Below, in pieces: positions 26,494 through 37,100 of a stretch of DNA of 64,000 nt; within the stretch, counting starts at the first letter, position 1, and the number at the start of each line of letters is the position of its first letter. This DNA is from Chloroflexota bacterium. Lineage in GTDB: Bacteria > Chloroflexota > Dehalococcoidia > Bin125. The notes beneath the pieces were generated by a model. The model had not been told where the DNA came from, searched no databases, and saw only the letters and a list, made by a program, of their open reading frames with translations. Both the position numbers and the translations under genes were made by a program. The stretch spans positions 46,431 through 110,430 of the forward strand of contig VXQT01000025.1 of NCBI GenBank assembly GCA_009838915.1. Direction: 5' to 3'.

Positions 26494-29458
26494 CGTCCTC
26501 CTCAGTCCTAGGGCGAATGATGAACGCCGCACCGTCACCGTCACCGTCAAGGGAGTCCTCGACAGTGAGTTCGTATCCGACCCTTCTGAGCACGTCACGC
26601 GAGATGTAAAGCCCAAGGCCTCGCCCACCGGGCTTACGAGTGAAGCCCAATTCGAAGATTGCCTCGCGATCTGCTGGCGATACCCCGGGCCCATTGTCGG
26701 TAACGATCATCGCGCTGTTCTCCACGTCGAGGCGGATGGTGCGTGGGGGGTCCTGATCGCGAAGCCAGAAGATTGCGTTGTCGATCAAGTTCACAAACAC
26801 GGGGTAGAACGTCGAAGGGTAGCCCGTGAACTCGAACTCGCGAAAAGCCTCAGTTGCGGATGCATTCACATCATGACGGGCAAGGCGCTCCCTGAAGAGA
26901 TCGAGCAAAAACTTCGTGATCTCGCTGCCCTTGATCTGGACTTGCGAGCGATACAGCCGACGGTGCAGCGGGGTGAAGAGGGTGAGGTAGCTGTCGAGGT
27001 GTTCGAAGCTCACCCGGATACCGTGGTAAACGTCTGCGAGTTGGTCGTTCACGTCGGCCCACGCTCGGAAGCGCTGCAAGTTGTTTCGCACGGACCGGAT
27101 CGTCGCCTGAAATTCATGATCGATGATCTCGATCGCCATCCCGAGCTGCGTCAACTCAAGGTCGGCATCCGCGCGCTCTTGAAGAGCAAGGAGTTCTTCT
27201 TCGATAGCGCCAGCCACATCCACCTGCGTGATGATCTCCCCAGACTCGTCAGGTTCTACAACAATCGCCTGGAGCTGTTCGACGATAGCGTCGAGCTGTG
27301 TTGCCTTTTGAGATGAGATTGCATCAATCTCAGAATCGATGTCCAGCCGCAGTTGCACGACTTCGGCATCAGTGAGGCTGGAGAGGTCTGTTCGCTGAAC
27401 TCGTTGGGCCATCTCGCTCAGCTCAACCTCAAGGTCGGCCATCGCACGCCGTACCGCGCCGCTCACCAGATCGCTGGTTTCGCGCAGTTGTTCATTCGAG
27501 GCTCTGCGGCGGGCCGTCACCGTCCGTCTCGCCAGTCGGGAGGCATCGTCTGCAGCGGCGTCGAAGCGGCGGCGCCGACTCGCATCGAGATCGCGGGTCG
27601 CTTCAGCGATCATGTCCTCGATGGCGGAGTACGCAGGGCTAAGGACTTCGCTTTCGAACGCCGCGTACTCGGTCCTGTGGGCCGCGAGATTGCGGCGCAA
27701 CGCCCTTGAGAGCGCGAACCCGCGCGGTTGAGGCACACGGAGTTCGGAGGTGAGTTCGGATAGCCTCAGCCGTGCGGCGCTTTCGGCTTCCAGGATCATT
27801 TGGAGTCGGACATCCGGGTCCGGTTGGAGCGCGGCGGCCTCCACCTCCCGCGCTAGGAGCGTGAGTGTGTCCGCGACCGCTGCTCGCGGCCCTTCGCTTG
27901 CGAGCCTGGCCGCAGAATCTTCCAAGGCCCTCGCCAGTTCGCGCTGCCTTGCCCTTGATTGGCGAGCCTGACGATCCAAAGCCCTCGCTTGAGCGTCGAT
28001 GTCTGCCTTGAGCCGGACGTACTCGCCGAGAGCCGAATCCTCGCGGAAATAGTCGGCAGCCAGTTGGACCAGGAAGTTCATGAGAATTTCCCGGAACTGG
28101 CGATAGGCTCGATTGTCGCGAAAGCCCTCGCGGCCTGCTTTTTCGATCAACTGACCAGAGCTCGTGGGCGGCAACTCGATGGCACCGAACATTCGGCGTG
28201 CCGAGAAGAAGTAGTAGGCAGCACCCAGGTTTCGGCGCTCCTCGATGTCGAGGAAGTCGTTGTCGGTGTTCCCATAGGGCAGTATCCGGATTCCATTTCT
28301 GTAGATGTACAGGCCGCCCATTCGATCAAGTTTCTCGCTCAGCTTGCCCCACGCCTCCCGCGGCATGCGCGACTCCCTGGCGGCGCCCTGCAAGTATGCG
28401 AAGCTGATCGAGAACGGCCCGCAAAACGTTCTTCGCCCCCTCGCGTCGGCCCAGGCAACTCGATGCTCTTGCGGTTCGCCCCCATAGACCGCAACAGTTC
28501 CGTCGAACTGTCCGTACTCATCAAACCTGCCACTAATGTGATGGTCCGCTTCGGTGAACTCCTCCGGCGTAAAGAACTCCTCGGGTCCCATCACAGAGTC
28601 GAACAGGTCGGGCGACTTGTGGTCACGGAACGCAGTCGCAATGACCGGCTCCGGGCGATCGGGCATCATCGTGTTCGTGAATCCAGACAGTGTCTTTCGC
28701 AAGTCGCCAATCCGGCGCTTCTCAAGCGGCGCGTCTAGCGAAGCCTCGAGCATTGGGTCAGTGGGCTGGATGTAGAAGTGGGTCCCCGTTGCCGCTTCAC
28801 CGAGTGCTGCCGCCTCGAAGCGCCGCTGCAAGGCGGCTACGTCAGCGGACATGCTGCCCAGTTCCCGCGTGATCTGAGCAACGGAGTCCTCGATACCTGC
28901 GTGGCTCAGCTGGTCCAGATTCTCACGGACTTCGGCGACCATCGCGAGGACATCCTCAGCAGTTGGCAGCTCTCCACTGGGGAACTCGCGGACCGGAACT
29001 TCAATATCGTCGAGCGCTATTCCCGGCAGCGCGAAGAGCGACCAGTTGACGAACGACGCCACTGTTGGGTGGAGCCCGTCGGCCCGTCGTGCTCGAGTGA
29101 CTACGAGTGTCTGGGGACCGATCGCCGCTATCGCGAGCCGTCCGATGCCTTTCTCGCCTGTGGGTACCCGACGCGACATGCCGACGAGTTCAGCGACTCT
29201 GGCCATCTCCTCGCCACCGTCGAGTTTGCTATCCGTCCCCAGAACTAGCCATCGTCCGGCTATGTCCTCCATGGTCATCCCGAGGCCGTCGTCTCTGATT
29301 ACGAGGAGTTGCTCGGGTCGGTAAAAGTCCGCCTCTACGCGCGTCGCGTAGGCGTCGTGAGCGTTCTTGAACAACTCGCTAATGGCGGTCGGGATGCCGG
29401 CAATCTGCTGGCGGCCCAGCATGTCGACCGTTCGGGCACTCGTTCTGAATCTGGGCAT
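26486..29458 (-). CDS. Dual GHKL ATPase: MutL/MORC-like N-domain, coiled coil, histidine-kinase-like C-domain
   Basis: 990 aa. The N-terminal ATPase has N-box ISELFKNAHDAYA (E28, N32, D35), DDGLG at 56-60 and lid GEKGIGRLA at 101-109, the MutL/MORC/Hsp90 style. The middle (about 440-780) is Arg/Glu/Ala-rich and predicted coiled coil. The C-terminal part has a DHp-like helix with H781 in IEIIDHEFQ, then an HK-type ATPase with NLIDNA (N890, N894), DNGPG at 921-925, FELGF and GGRGLGLYIS at 944-953. No membrane segment. MutL/MORC-like ATPases linked to restriction-modification operons have been described (Iyer, Abhiman and Aravind 2008); two GHKL domains in one chain is unusual. It starts 23 nt after the cytosine methylase and overlaps the receiver-like gene. 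Confidence 0.85.
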   Translation of the reverse strand: MPRFRTSARTVDMLGRQQIAGIPTAISELFKNAHDAYATRVEADFYRPEQLLVIRDDGLGMTMEDIAGRWLVLGTDSKLDGGEEMARVAELVGMSRRVPTGEKGIGRLAIAAIGPQTLVVTRARRADGLHPTVASFVNWSLFALPGIALDDIEVPVREFPSGELPTAEDVLAMVAEVRENLDQLSHAGIEDSVAQITRELGSMSADVAALQRRFEAAALGEAATGTHFYIQPTDPMLEASLDAPLEKRRIGDLRKTLSGFTNTMMPDRPEPVIATAFRDHKSPDLFDSVMGPEEFFTPEEFTEADHHISGRFDEYGQFDGTVAVYGGEPQEHRVAWADARGRRTFCGPFSISFAYLQGAARESRMPREAWGKLSEKLDRMGGLYIYRNGIRILPYGNTDNDFLDIEERRNLGAAYYFFSARRMFGAIELPPTSSGQLIEKAGREGFRDNRAYRQFREILMNFLVQLAADYFREDSALGEYVRLKADIDAQARALDRQARQSRARQRELARALEDSAARLASEGPRAAVADTLTLLAREVEAAALQPDPDVRLQMILEAESAARLRLSELTSELRVPQPRGFALSRALRRNLAAHRTEYAAFESEVLSPAYSAIEDMIAEATRDLDASRRRRFDAAADDASRLARRTVTARRRASNEQLRETSDLVSGAVRRAMADLEVELSEMAQRVQRTDLSSLTDAEVVQLRLDIDSEIDAISSQKATQLDAIVEQLQAIVVEPDESGEIITQVDVAGAIEEELLALQERADADLELTQLGMAIEIIDHEFQATIRSVRNNLQRFRAWADVNDQLADVYHGIRVSFEHLDSYLTLFTPLHRRLYRSQVQIKGSEITKFLLDLFRERLARHDVNASATEAFREFEFTGYPSTFYPVFVNLIDNAIFWLRDQDPPRTIRLDVENSAMIVTDNGPGVSPADREAIFELGFTRKPGGRGLGLYISRDVLRRVGYELTVEDSLDGDGDGAAFIIRPRTEEDDD

Positions 29459-29481
29459 GTGTGTTCGTCCCGACGGTGATC

Positions 29482-30621
29482 CTAGCCGTCAACGGAGGTC
29501 ACCGCTGTTCGCTCGCCACCGACGATACCTGCAAGGTGCGCAGTGAGGCACTCCCCGAAGTGCTGAGCGAGCAGAGGAGGAACAGCGTTCCCAACCTGCC
29601 GGGCCTGGGCGCTTAGGTTCCCAGTGAGCACGAATCCCGCGGGAATGGTCTGTAAACTTGCGGCCTCACGGACACTGATCGCCCGATCTTGCTCCGGGTG
29701 GCCGAACCGGCCGTTCGAGTAGCTAATGCACCTTGTCGTCAATGCTGGCGCTGGCGCATCCCATCTCAGCCGCCCATACACATCCGTGAAGCCCTTGAAG
29801 CCCGATTGGCGACTCGCTGGCCTCAGGTCGGGAGGCAGGTCTCGCCATCCTCCACCCGGGGGTGTGGCGCGTATCCGCCTAAGATTGAGTGGCGACAGCC
29901 GCGCCGCACGGTGGTTTGGGAGCAATGGATGGGTCTCGCCCGCCGCGATAGCAGGAAACGCACCGATCCATTGTGCGACAGTGGAGTGGTCCGCAGTGGG
30001 TGCGTCAGGGCCGTGAGTTGGCGGCGGAAAGTCGATAGGTCCCAAAACGCTTGCCAGGAGGACGAGCCGAGCTCTCCGCTGCGGGACTCCGTAGTCCTGC
30101 GAGTTCACGACGCGATGTTTCGTCGAGTACCCGAGTTCCCTTAGCGTTTTCAGGAGTTGCCAGAACACTCCGTGTCCGACGCCTTCTTCGCGCAACCCAG
30201 GAACGTTCTCGGCGAAAATCAACTCGGGCCGATACCTGCGAACGAACCTGAGGACGTGATGGAGGAGGCCAAGCCGTTCGTCGCCTGGCGGCGTCGAGCC
30301 GCGGCGCTGGCGCGAGAACGGTTGGCAAGGGGCGCAGGCATTGAACAGCAAGGGATGCCCTCGGCAATCGTCGACGATAGAGTCGAGGGCTGATGCTGCG
30401 ACTTCCGCTATGTCCTCTCCAACAAATGCCGCTTCGGGGAAGTTGACTTCAAAAGTGCGTTGCGCGTCCGAATCGTTGTCTAGTCCCAGAGCGATTTCCA
30501 TGCCAGCAGCACGCCATCCGGCGCTGGCTCCTCCACATCCGCTGAAGAAGTCGAAGACCCTTATGGGCTTGTTTAGGTCGGGAGGGGCCCGAAACAGACG
30601 TGGAGCAGGTTGCTCGATCAA
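29482..30621 (-). CDS. DNA (cytosine-5) methyltransferase
   Basis: 379 aa. Motif I VFDFFSGCGGASAGW, motif IV NACAPCQPFS with catalytic Cys99, motif VI FAENVPG, motif VIII QDYGVPQRRARLV, and motif X QVGNAVPP near the end are all in order, so the enzyme looks intact. It starts with TTG 30621, supported by a strong AAGGAGGG site 6-7 nt upstream and by motif I lying only 20 codons in. The target-recognition segment between motifs VIII and X is short. It methylates cytosine C5 in duplex DNA, presumably marking self DNA for the adjacent helicase-nuclease. The 104-bp gap from the N6-methylase is the largest in the operon and could hold an internal promoter. Confidence 0.95.
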   Translation of the reverse strand: MIEQPAPRLFRAPPDLNKPIRVFDFFSGCGGASAGWRAAGMEIALGLDNDSDAQRTFEVNFPEAAFVGEDIAEVAASALDSIVDDCRGHPLLFNACAPCQPFSRQRRGSTPPGDERLGLLHHVLRFVRRYRPELIFAENVPGLREEGVGHGVFWQLLKTLRELGYSTKHRVVNSQDYGVPQRRARLVLLASVLGPIDFPPPTHGPDAPTADHSTVAQWIGAFPAIAAGETHPLLPNHRAARLSPLNLRRIRATPPGGGWRDLPPDLRPASRQSGFKGFTDVYGRLRWDAPAPALTTRCISYSNGRFGHPEQDRAISVREAASLQTIPAGFVLTGNLSAQARQVGNAVPPLLAQHFGECLTAHLAGIVGGERTAVTSVDG

Positions 30622-30725
30622 GGCGGGCCCTCCTTCCGTGATCGCAGTTGCCTCTTAGGGCTTGCGGGCTGATGGCCGTTTCGAGGGGTTACGGCTCTCA
30701 AGGGCATCCGCAGGACTGCGCCTAC

Positions 30726-33700
30726 CTAACCTCCGCCGCCCGGGCGTGTTGGCTTGCCTCCGTGGACTGAGGGTTCCTCGCACCACTGATGGCGCAGTGC
30801 CGCTAGCGGTTCCACGATCGACTCTGGAACGCCGAGCAGGTCGCAGAGCATTGCACGGTCGAGGTCCTGGCGCGTCTCGTCACGATAGGCCTCGTTCGCG
30901 GGCAGGAAATCGCGCTTCGCGAACTTGACGAACAGGCTCTCCGCCTTCTTGAGCTGTCTTTCATTGAGTGTCCGCACATCGAGGGCGGTGAGGCGCGGCA
31001 GCTGGGAGACAGTGAGGATTGCTCTTCCCTCCTGCTGGCGCCCTGCTATCCACCAGAAGCTGATCAAACCGGGGGTGGTGTTGGCCCACAGTGCAAGTAC
31101 CTTCTCGCAACGTGGATCACCATTGGGACGGTAGCTTGGCCAGGCCCGCCCACCGATCGCGGGCTCGGGTGTGAGACACGCCGCGAGGCTTTGTGAGTTG
31201 AGCTGAAAGTCGCGGTTGAAGTGCAGCCGGGTCGCAGTGGCCCAGACCTTCGCCGCCTTGTCTCCCGCCCTCTCACGAGTCTCTCCGTAGCTGTCAGGCT
31301 TCACGACCAGATAGCGTTCTAGGTCGGCGTCATGTTTCCAAAGCACCGGGTATGCCACTCCTGGCTCGCACGGCCGCTTGATGTCGAAAGGCCCGCGCGG
31401 AACTCCATCCTTGTTGGTTTCCTTGCCGGAGATGTCGCGATCGACTAGTCCGCGCTGCCCCATTGTGGAGAGATTGTTGAGGGGAAGAGCGAACGCTTCA
31501 GCCACGCCAGGTAGTCGGAGTGAACCGCCTCGCAGACCCGCGGCAGCAGAGCCGAGATAAGGTTCGTCCAGCGCAGCGCATCCACCATCGCCGAGCGTGC
31601 CACGGATGAACGAACCAACCTCCTCCTCTCCGACACGAATGAAGCCGCTATCGGTGTCAGGCAGATCCAAGATTACCCGTGCTAATCCCTCTGCCTCAAT
31701 CGTCGTCTGAGGGCGTCTCAGCAGATTGACGAACAGAGTGGGCGCGTCGTCAGGAGCGCATATGATCTGCCCTTCGCGTTTAGTGGCCAAGATCAGCGCA
31801 TCGGCAATCCCGGTGTCGTCGGAGAACGCACGGTCCCTGCTCCCTGTTGCGGCAATGGCGATCACGATGATGTCGCCATATCGGCGAGCCAGCAGTTTGC
31901 GAGTGCCCGCCCACGCGGCGCCGTTGGCCACTGTTAACGGCAGCACGAGTGCCAGGACTCCACCGCCCCTGACTTTCTGATCGGCAAGGTCAATGAAGTT
32001 TGAGCCTAGTCCCGCGTTGCCATGGCCAGCGGGTTCGGAGAGCTTGCGTCGAACCTTCTTCAGAACGTCCGCCATTTCAGCCTGATCTGCCTCGCTCGCA
32101 CCAAAGCCGGCGAATGCCGGCACAGGCACTTCTGCGTGGTCGCCTTCATGGCTGGTTGATCCCACAAACGGCGGATTCATGATTGCAAGGTCCAGCGATG
32201 CGGGCGGAAGTGAGATCACATTTCCACCGTCGCCCGTCGCGTGCTCGCTTTGCCCCGTGGCGAAGAGCACTGGCTTTTCCGTTGCACCGATCAGGTCCAG
32301 CGAGCCGATTGCGACACCGCCGGCCTCTATCCGGCCGTACTCCATCGTGTGAATGCGCGTGCGCTCGTACGGCTGTGCTGGCTGGGCGCTGGAGAGCATT
32401 GACGCAGTCAGGTGCGCGGCGGCGGGCATGATGTCGGCACCAATCAGCGAGTGCTCCATCATCGGGCGATGATGCTCACGGTCGTCGCCGCCGGCGCGTC
32501 TCCGGCGCACCGCAGCCGCGTGGTAGGCCGCGGACAGTAGTGCACCGGTCCCGCAAGCCAGGTCCGCGATCCGAAGCGATTCCATTGAACTGGCATCAGA
32601 CCAATCGGTGTCCAATCTCGCGACTGCGAGTTCGGCAAGCAGGGCGGCGGATGCGGGTCGCGTGTAGAAAGTCGCCAGGAACTTCCGGTCGGCGATGAGC
32701 CGACCAAACATCTGCCCCGCAAGATCCTGAGTAGTGGTGATACCGAGGCGTGTGAGCTCGTCGGCCGCGGAACGCAGGTCTCCGATTAGACCTTTGGCTT
32801 CCGTCTCCGGTATGCACCTCAACAGTTCACGGGCGACATCAAAGATCGGCCAATAGTTGATCTCAAGGATTCGTTCCCACGCGCTCAGAGTCTGCTCTCT
32901 ATCGATCGAGCCGCCTTGGTCAAGTTCGGCAAGCGATGGAACGGACTCGTGTGTGCTCGCGACTCCGTCGTGCACGGTGAGGGCGTTAGCAATGATTGTG
33001 ACCGCCATGCGCGTAGTCTGCTCTGCATCCTCCTGACGCAGCACGTCCGCCATCGCCTTGAGCACCTGAACTCCCGGGCGGTCGAGTTGTCCTCTCAACG
33101 TTCCGGTGGCATTGCGCACGCTGTTCTCCAGCACCTTCAACCCTTGGGCGATCATGCGTTCGGAGATGGCGGCGCGCTCAATCAGGTCCGCGATCACGTT
33201 GGTGTCGCCGCGCAACCAACCATGTGACGGCCAGCGGGCAACGCCTTGTTCACCCTCGTCGAGGGAGAACAGGCAGTATGAGAACGAGACGTCCCCAATC
33301 CGTTCGGCCAGCGCTGACTGATCGCTACGCAGTTCGTCCGGGACGACAAGGGCGATCGCCTGCTCAACTTCGGAGAACGCGCCTGTGTCCTCAACCGCAG
33401 CTCGTAAGGCGTGGCGGGCTTGCACCTCGGCGGCGTCGGCATCGACTTCGACGGCGGCGATGACGGGAGCGCCACCGGGGTGGCGGATGAGAATCCCGGC
33501 GCCCCGTTGGCTGTCGTCCTCGGGTTCGATGCGGTCAATCCGGTCCCCCCAGCGAGGATGCAGCCCGCGTAACGCATTGGCGAGTTCGGTGCTGACGGCG
33601 ACAGCAAGCGGGGTCGAAGAGAATGCTGGCTCTGCGACCGGAAGTGCGGCTGTGCGCTTGCGGAACTTCTCGCCGAGACGCCCGTACGGCGTCTCATGAT

Positions 33701-34172
33701 CGAGCGCCTCACGCACACGGGCGACCACGTCCACGACAGTGAGCCTCGACTCCTCTTCAAGCCGAAACCGCATGACTTGGAGCCGGTCCAAGAGCGCCCG
33801 GCTGCCGAGACGGCGTCTTGCCCAATGCTCACGGCACCGGGGACGCTCTCCGCTCTCGCGACTCACCCACTGCCAGACCTGAGCCTGGCGGCGAGCGTCG
33901 GTGAAGACGATGGCTCGCTCCAGCGGCAGGTCGGTCGAGCCTTCGATTTTCCGCCGTACGGCATACCGGGGGACGGCGCCGGAGGGATCGGGCGAGCACT
34001 CGTAGATGGCAAATCCGGCCTTCTCGGCGATGGGATGCAGCTCGTATTCGTCTTCTTCGACCGTGACCGTGAAAGACACCGCCCTCGGGTGATTCCAGCC
34101 AAGATGCTCGATTAGGAGTGCGCTGTGCTGTCCACTCTCCAGCAGTTCACGCATTACGTTGGCGGTGGACAT
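30726..34172 (-). CDS. Large N6-adenine DNA methyltransferase of the defence operon
   Basis: 1148 aa. SAM-binding motif I ADLACGTG lies at 536-543 and the amino-methylase motif NPPF at 666-669 (LAIMNPPFVG), the N6-adenine class. Residues 1-500 lack methylase motifs and probably hold helical and target-binding parts; a strand-rich stretch near 225-285 (GAPVIAAVEVDAD) has a faint nuclease-like look that I cannot support further. The C-terminal 350 residues would be target recognition. Start ATG 34172 shares its A with the helicase stop (TGATG), so the two are coupled. It likely modifies host DNA or, with the helicase, discriminates invading DNA, as in Type I, ISP or DISARM-like systems. Confidence 0.9.
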   Translation of the reverse strand: MSTANVMRELLESGQHSALLIEHLGWNHPRAVSFTVTVEEDEYELHPIAEKAGFAIYECSPDPSGAVPRYAVRRKIEGSTDLPLERAIVFTDARRQAQVWQWVSRESGERPRCREHWARRRLGSRALLDRLQVMRFRLEEESRLTVVDVVARVREALDHETPYGRLGEKFRKRTAALPVAEPAFSSTPLAVAVSTELANALRGLHPRWGDRIDRIEPEDDSQRGAGILIRHPGGAPVIAAVEVDADAAEVQARHALRAAVEDTGAFSEVEQAIALVVPDELRSDQSALAERIGDVSFSYCLFSLDEGEQGVARWPSHGWLRGDTNVIADLIERAAISERMIAQGLKVLENSVRNATGTLRGQLDRPGVQVLKAMADVLRQEDAEQTTRMAVTIIANALTVHDGVASTHESVPSLAELDQGGSIDREQTLSAWERILEINYWPIFDVARELLRCIPETEAKGLIGDLRSAADELTRLGITTTQDLAGQMFGRLIADRKFLATFYTRPASAALLAELAVARLDTDWSDASSMESLRIADLACGTGALLSAAYHAAAVRRRRAGGDDREHHRPMMEHSLIGADIMPAAAHLTASMLSSAQPAQPYERTRIHTMEYGRIEAGGVAIGSLDLIGATEKPVLFATGQSEHATGDGGNVISLPPASLDLAIMNPPFVGSTSHEGDHAEVPVPAFAGFGASEADQAEMADVLKKVRRKLSEPAGHGNAGLGSNFIDLADQKVRGGGVLALVLPLTVANGAAWAGTRKLLARRYGDIIVIAIAATGSRDRAFSDDTGIADALILATKREGQIICAPDDAPTLFVNLLRRPQTTIEAEGLARVILDLPDTDSGFIRVGEEEVGSFIRGTLGDGGCAALDEPYLGSAAAGLRGGSLRLPGVAEAFALPLNNLSTMGQRGLVDRDISGKETNKDGVPRGPFDIKRPCEPGVAYPVLWKHDADLERYLVVKPDSYGETRERAGDKAAKVWATATRLHFNRDFQLNSQSLAACLTPEPAIGGRAWPSYRPNGDPRCEKVLALWANTTPGLISFWWIAGRQQEGRAILTVSQLPRLTALDVRTLNERQLKKAESLFVKFAKRDFLPANEAYRDETRQDLDRAMLCDLLGVPESIVEPLAALRHQWCEEPSVHGGKPTRPGGGG

Positions 34173-37100
34173 CAGGTCGTTCCCCCTGGCGAGCGGAAGA
34201 GTCCGAGTGAGCAGATGATACGGGGGTCTCGGCGCTCCGAGCCCTTTTCCGGGACGCAAAGCTGATCTTCGTTGTGTAGGCCGATCACGAGCTCGGCGAG
34301 GGCAGCGTCGGTAATCTCGCTGCGGATTTGGCGGTTGATCTTGTCGGTCGCAGATTGGAGCAATGGCCGTTGGTGCATCGCCTCGACAGCGGCGAGCAGC
34401 GGCGCTTCATCGAACTGCCCCGCGATCTTGCCGACATAGTCGCGAAGGCGCACGTAGGCCCTGTGGCGTGCGCTGGACGGTCTTCCTAGATGGCCCAGGG
34501 TCTTCTGCTCACGCTGGACGATCGCGCGTACACCTGCGGCAACTAGCTCGTGATGGTTGGCGCTTCGCGGAGCGGCCGGTGTCTCAGGTTCGCACTCTGC
34601 AGCAGCAAGTATCTCGAACTGCGAGCCACCGGTTACCGTCCCGTCTGCTTGCACGCGAGTCAGCATGTCCGCATTTTGCGGGGTTCGCACAAACACCAGT
34701 ACTCCCTCTTGTCCTGCAACGGTGTCCGTCGGTTCGCGTGAGGAATAGGACACGTCGGGCAGGTTTGCGACCGCATGCTCTACTGATGGATCAGCGTCGA
34801 TCGCGTCCTTCCAGATCTGATAGGCGTGGGAGGCCAGGTCCACTTCGCCGTCGGGGTCGTCGTCGAGGATTCCGGCGCGCTCGTTGTACAGATCGTCGAG
34901 GATGGCGGTTGCGCTCTCCTCCTCAAAGAACGCCTCGTCGGCACCCACGACCTCGGCGTTTTCGCGCAGGCGGGTGAGGATGCGTTTGCGCAGCTCGATG
35001 ATGTCCTCAACGCCGTCGGCCGGTAGGAAGGAATAGCAGAGAATCTCGCCCGATTTCTGGCCGATTCGGTCGACACGTCCGGCTCGCTGGATGAGGCGGA
35101 TGATGGCCCAAGGCAGGTCGTAGTTGACAACGATGGAACAATCCTGGAGGTTCTGCCCTTCCGAGAGCACGTCCGTGGCGAGCAGTACGCGGACCTCGTC
35201 GTCGCTGCTGACTTCGTCCCTCGCTTCGTTGCTGACTGGACTAAATCTTCGTGCGAGCGCGGATGGATCCGTGGCGTCGCCGGTCACAGCTGCCAGCGCG
35301 AGACTGGCTCCGCCCGCCAACTTAGGCAGTTCCGACTCCAGGTAGCGGACCGTGTCGGCGAACTGTGAGAACACAAGGATCTTGCGATCGGGATGGGTGA
35401 TGGTGGCTAGATCGTGGAGGGCTTGAAGCTTAGCGTCGCGCTCTGGCCGCCAAGGAGCATGCTTGCCCAGCAGACTCAGAATGGCATCGGTGTCCCTTTG
35501 GAGATCTGCAGTCAGCTTCTCAGAAAAGAGGCGAGCGGGCAGCCAGTTGAAGCGACTGCGGTAGCGGTCGCGGTACATCCCGTACACCTCTGCAGCTGCC
35601 GTTTGCAGCGCAGCCTTGTCACGGAGGCCATTGGCGGCGGTTTCGGCGCCGTCTCCGTCGGGAGCATCATCCTCATCATCTGAAGCGGGCTCGTCGGCGT
35701 CGGTAAGTCCTGTGTCGAGCAGCCCAGCGTCCTGCGGGCCGATGGGGAGAGGCAGGCCCTCACGTAAGGCGTGGAGGAAGATCTGATTGCGAAGCGCGTG
35801 ACGCTCGAGCGTGAGCAGGAAGGCCTCGCCGCTGCTCTCCAAGCGCTTGAACAGATTGGTTTTGCAGAACCCCATGAGCCGCTTGCCGGCTCGTGAGAGG
35901 TCATCGAGCTGCTGTTGTTCCTCGTCCGAAGGCTCTGGATCGGGATTGTTGGCACGGTACTGCTCAAGGCCGAGGCCATAGCGCGGCAACCGCAAGCTTC
36001 CAATCGTATCCTCGACAGGCTTGGAGAACATGCGCGCATAGGCGTCTTCTGGGTCGCTCGGATCGGCCTGGAACGGAACCCGTTTCGGCACGCGCTCCGG
36101 GAAGTAAGATGGTTCGCCGTTGTCAAGTGTGAGGAAACGGCGGCCAGTGGCCTGCTCGACCTCGGCGTAGTGGCGCTGGATGAAGCTGCGGGTGCGGCGC
36201 ACCAGGTAGAGCCGCATTAGGTTGCGCCAGTCGTCTGGCTCCTCGCTGTGGTCGAACGCTGCGAGGGTGCCGGGTGCGGCCTGATGTCGGCGGGCGAACT
36301 CCGCCTCGCCGATTGACGCGATGTATTGGTCGGGCCGAATGCCAATCTCCTGCTCCTCGTCAAGGAAGAGCCGAAGCTGGCTTGAGAGGTCGAGGTATGT
36401 CTTGTTGTAGGGGGTTGCGGACAGCAGGATGCATTTGCTGCCGTTCTTGTGGACGTAGTCCCTGATTGCGTGGAAACGCTTGCTATCGCGGTTGCGGAGG
36501 TTGTGGCTCTCGTCAACGATCACGAGCCGGTAACGGCGAAGGGTCGGAAGTTCGGTGATCGCCCTGGTGATCGAGAGCACCTTGGCGTGCAGGCGATACT
36601 CGTGGGCGTAGTCTTCCCACATCCGCACGAGGTTACGCGGGCAGAGAATTAGCGTGTCGAAGTCTTGGTCGTCCTCGAAGATTCGCGCGACCGCAGTGGC
36701 CATAAGCGTCTTGCCGAGTCCAACGACGTCTCCGATGAGCACGCCGCCGCGCTGATTGAGATAGCGCGCCGCGATCTTCACTGCGGCCTCCTGGTATGGC
36801 AGCAGACGGTCGCCGAAGACAGAAGGGATGCGGAACTCGTCAAGTCCGGCTCTGGCCTCGTTGGACAGGTGCCAAGCCATCTTCAGGTAGATGTGGTACG
36901 GCGGCACGGGTATCTCGCGAGCCCAACTCGCGTCGATGATGTCCGCCAGTTCATCGGTTACGTCGATACAGAATGCGTCATCCCATCGCTCATTGAACCA
37001 GGTCTGGAGCTTGGAGGCGGCATCCTGCTCGATCACGTCAATGTTGAGTTCGCCCTGCCCTGCGAGTCCAGAGAATGTGAGGTTGCTGCTGCCGATGTAG

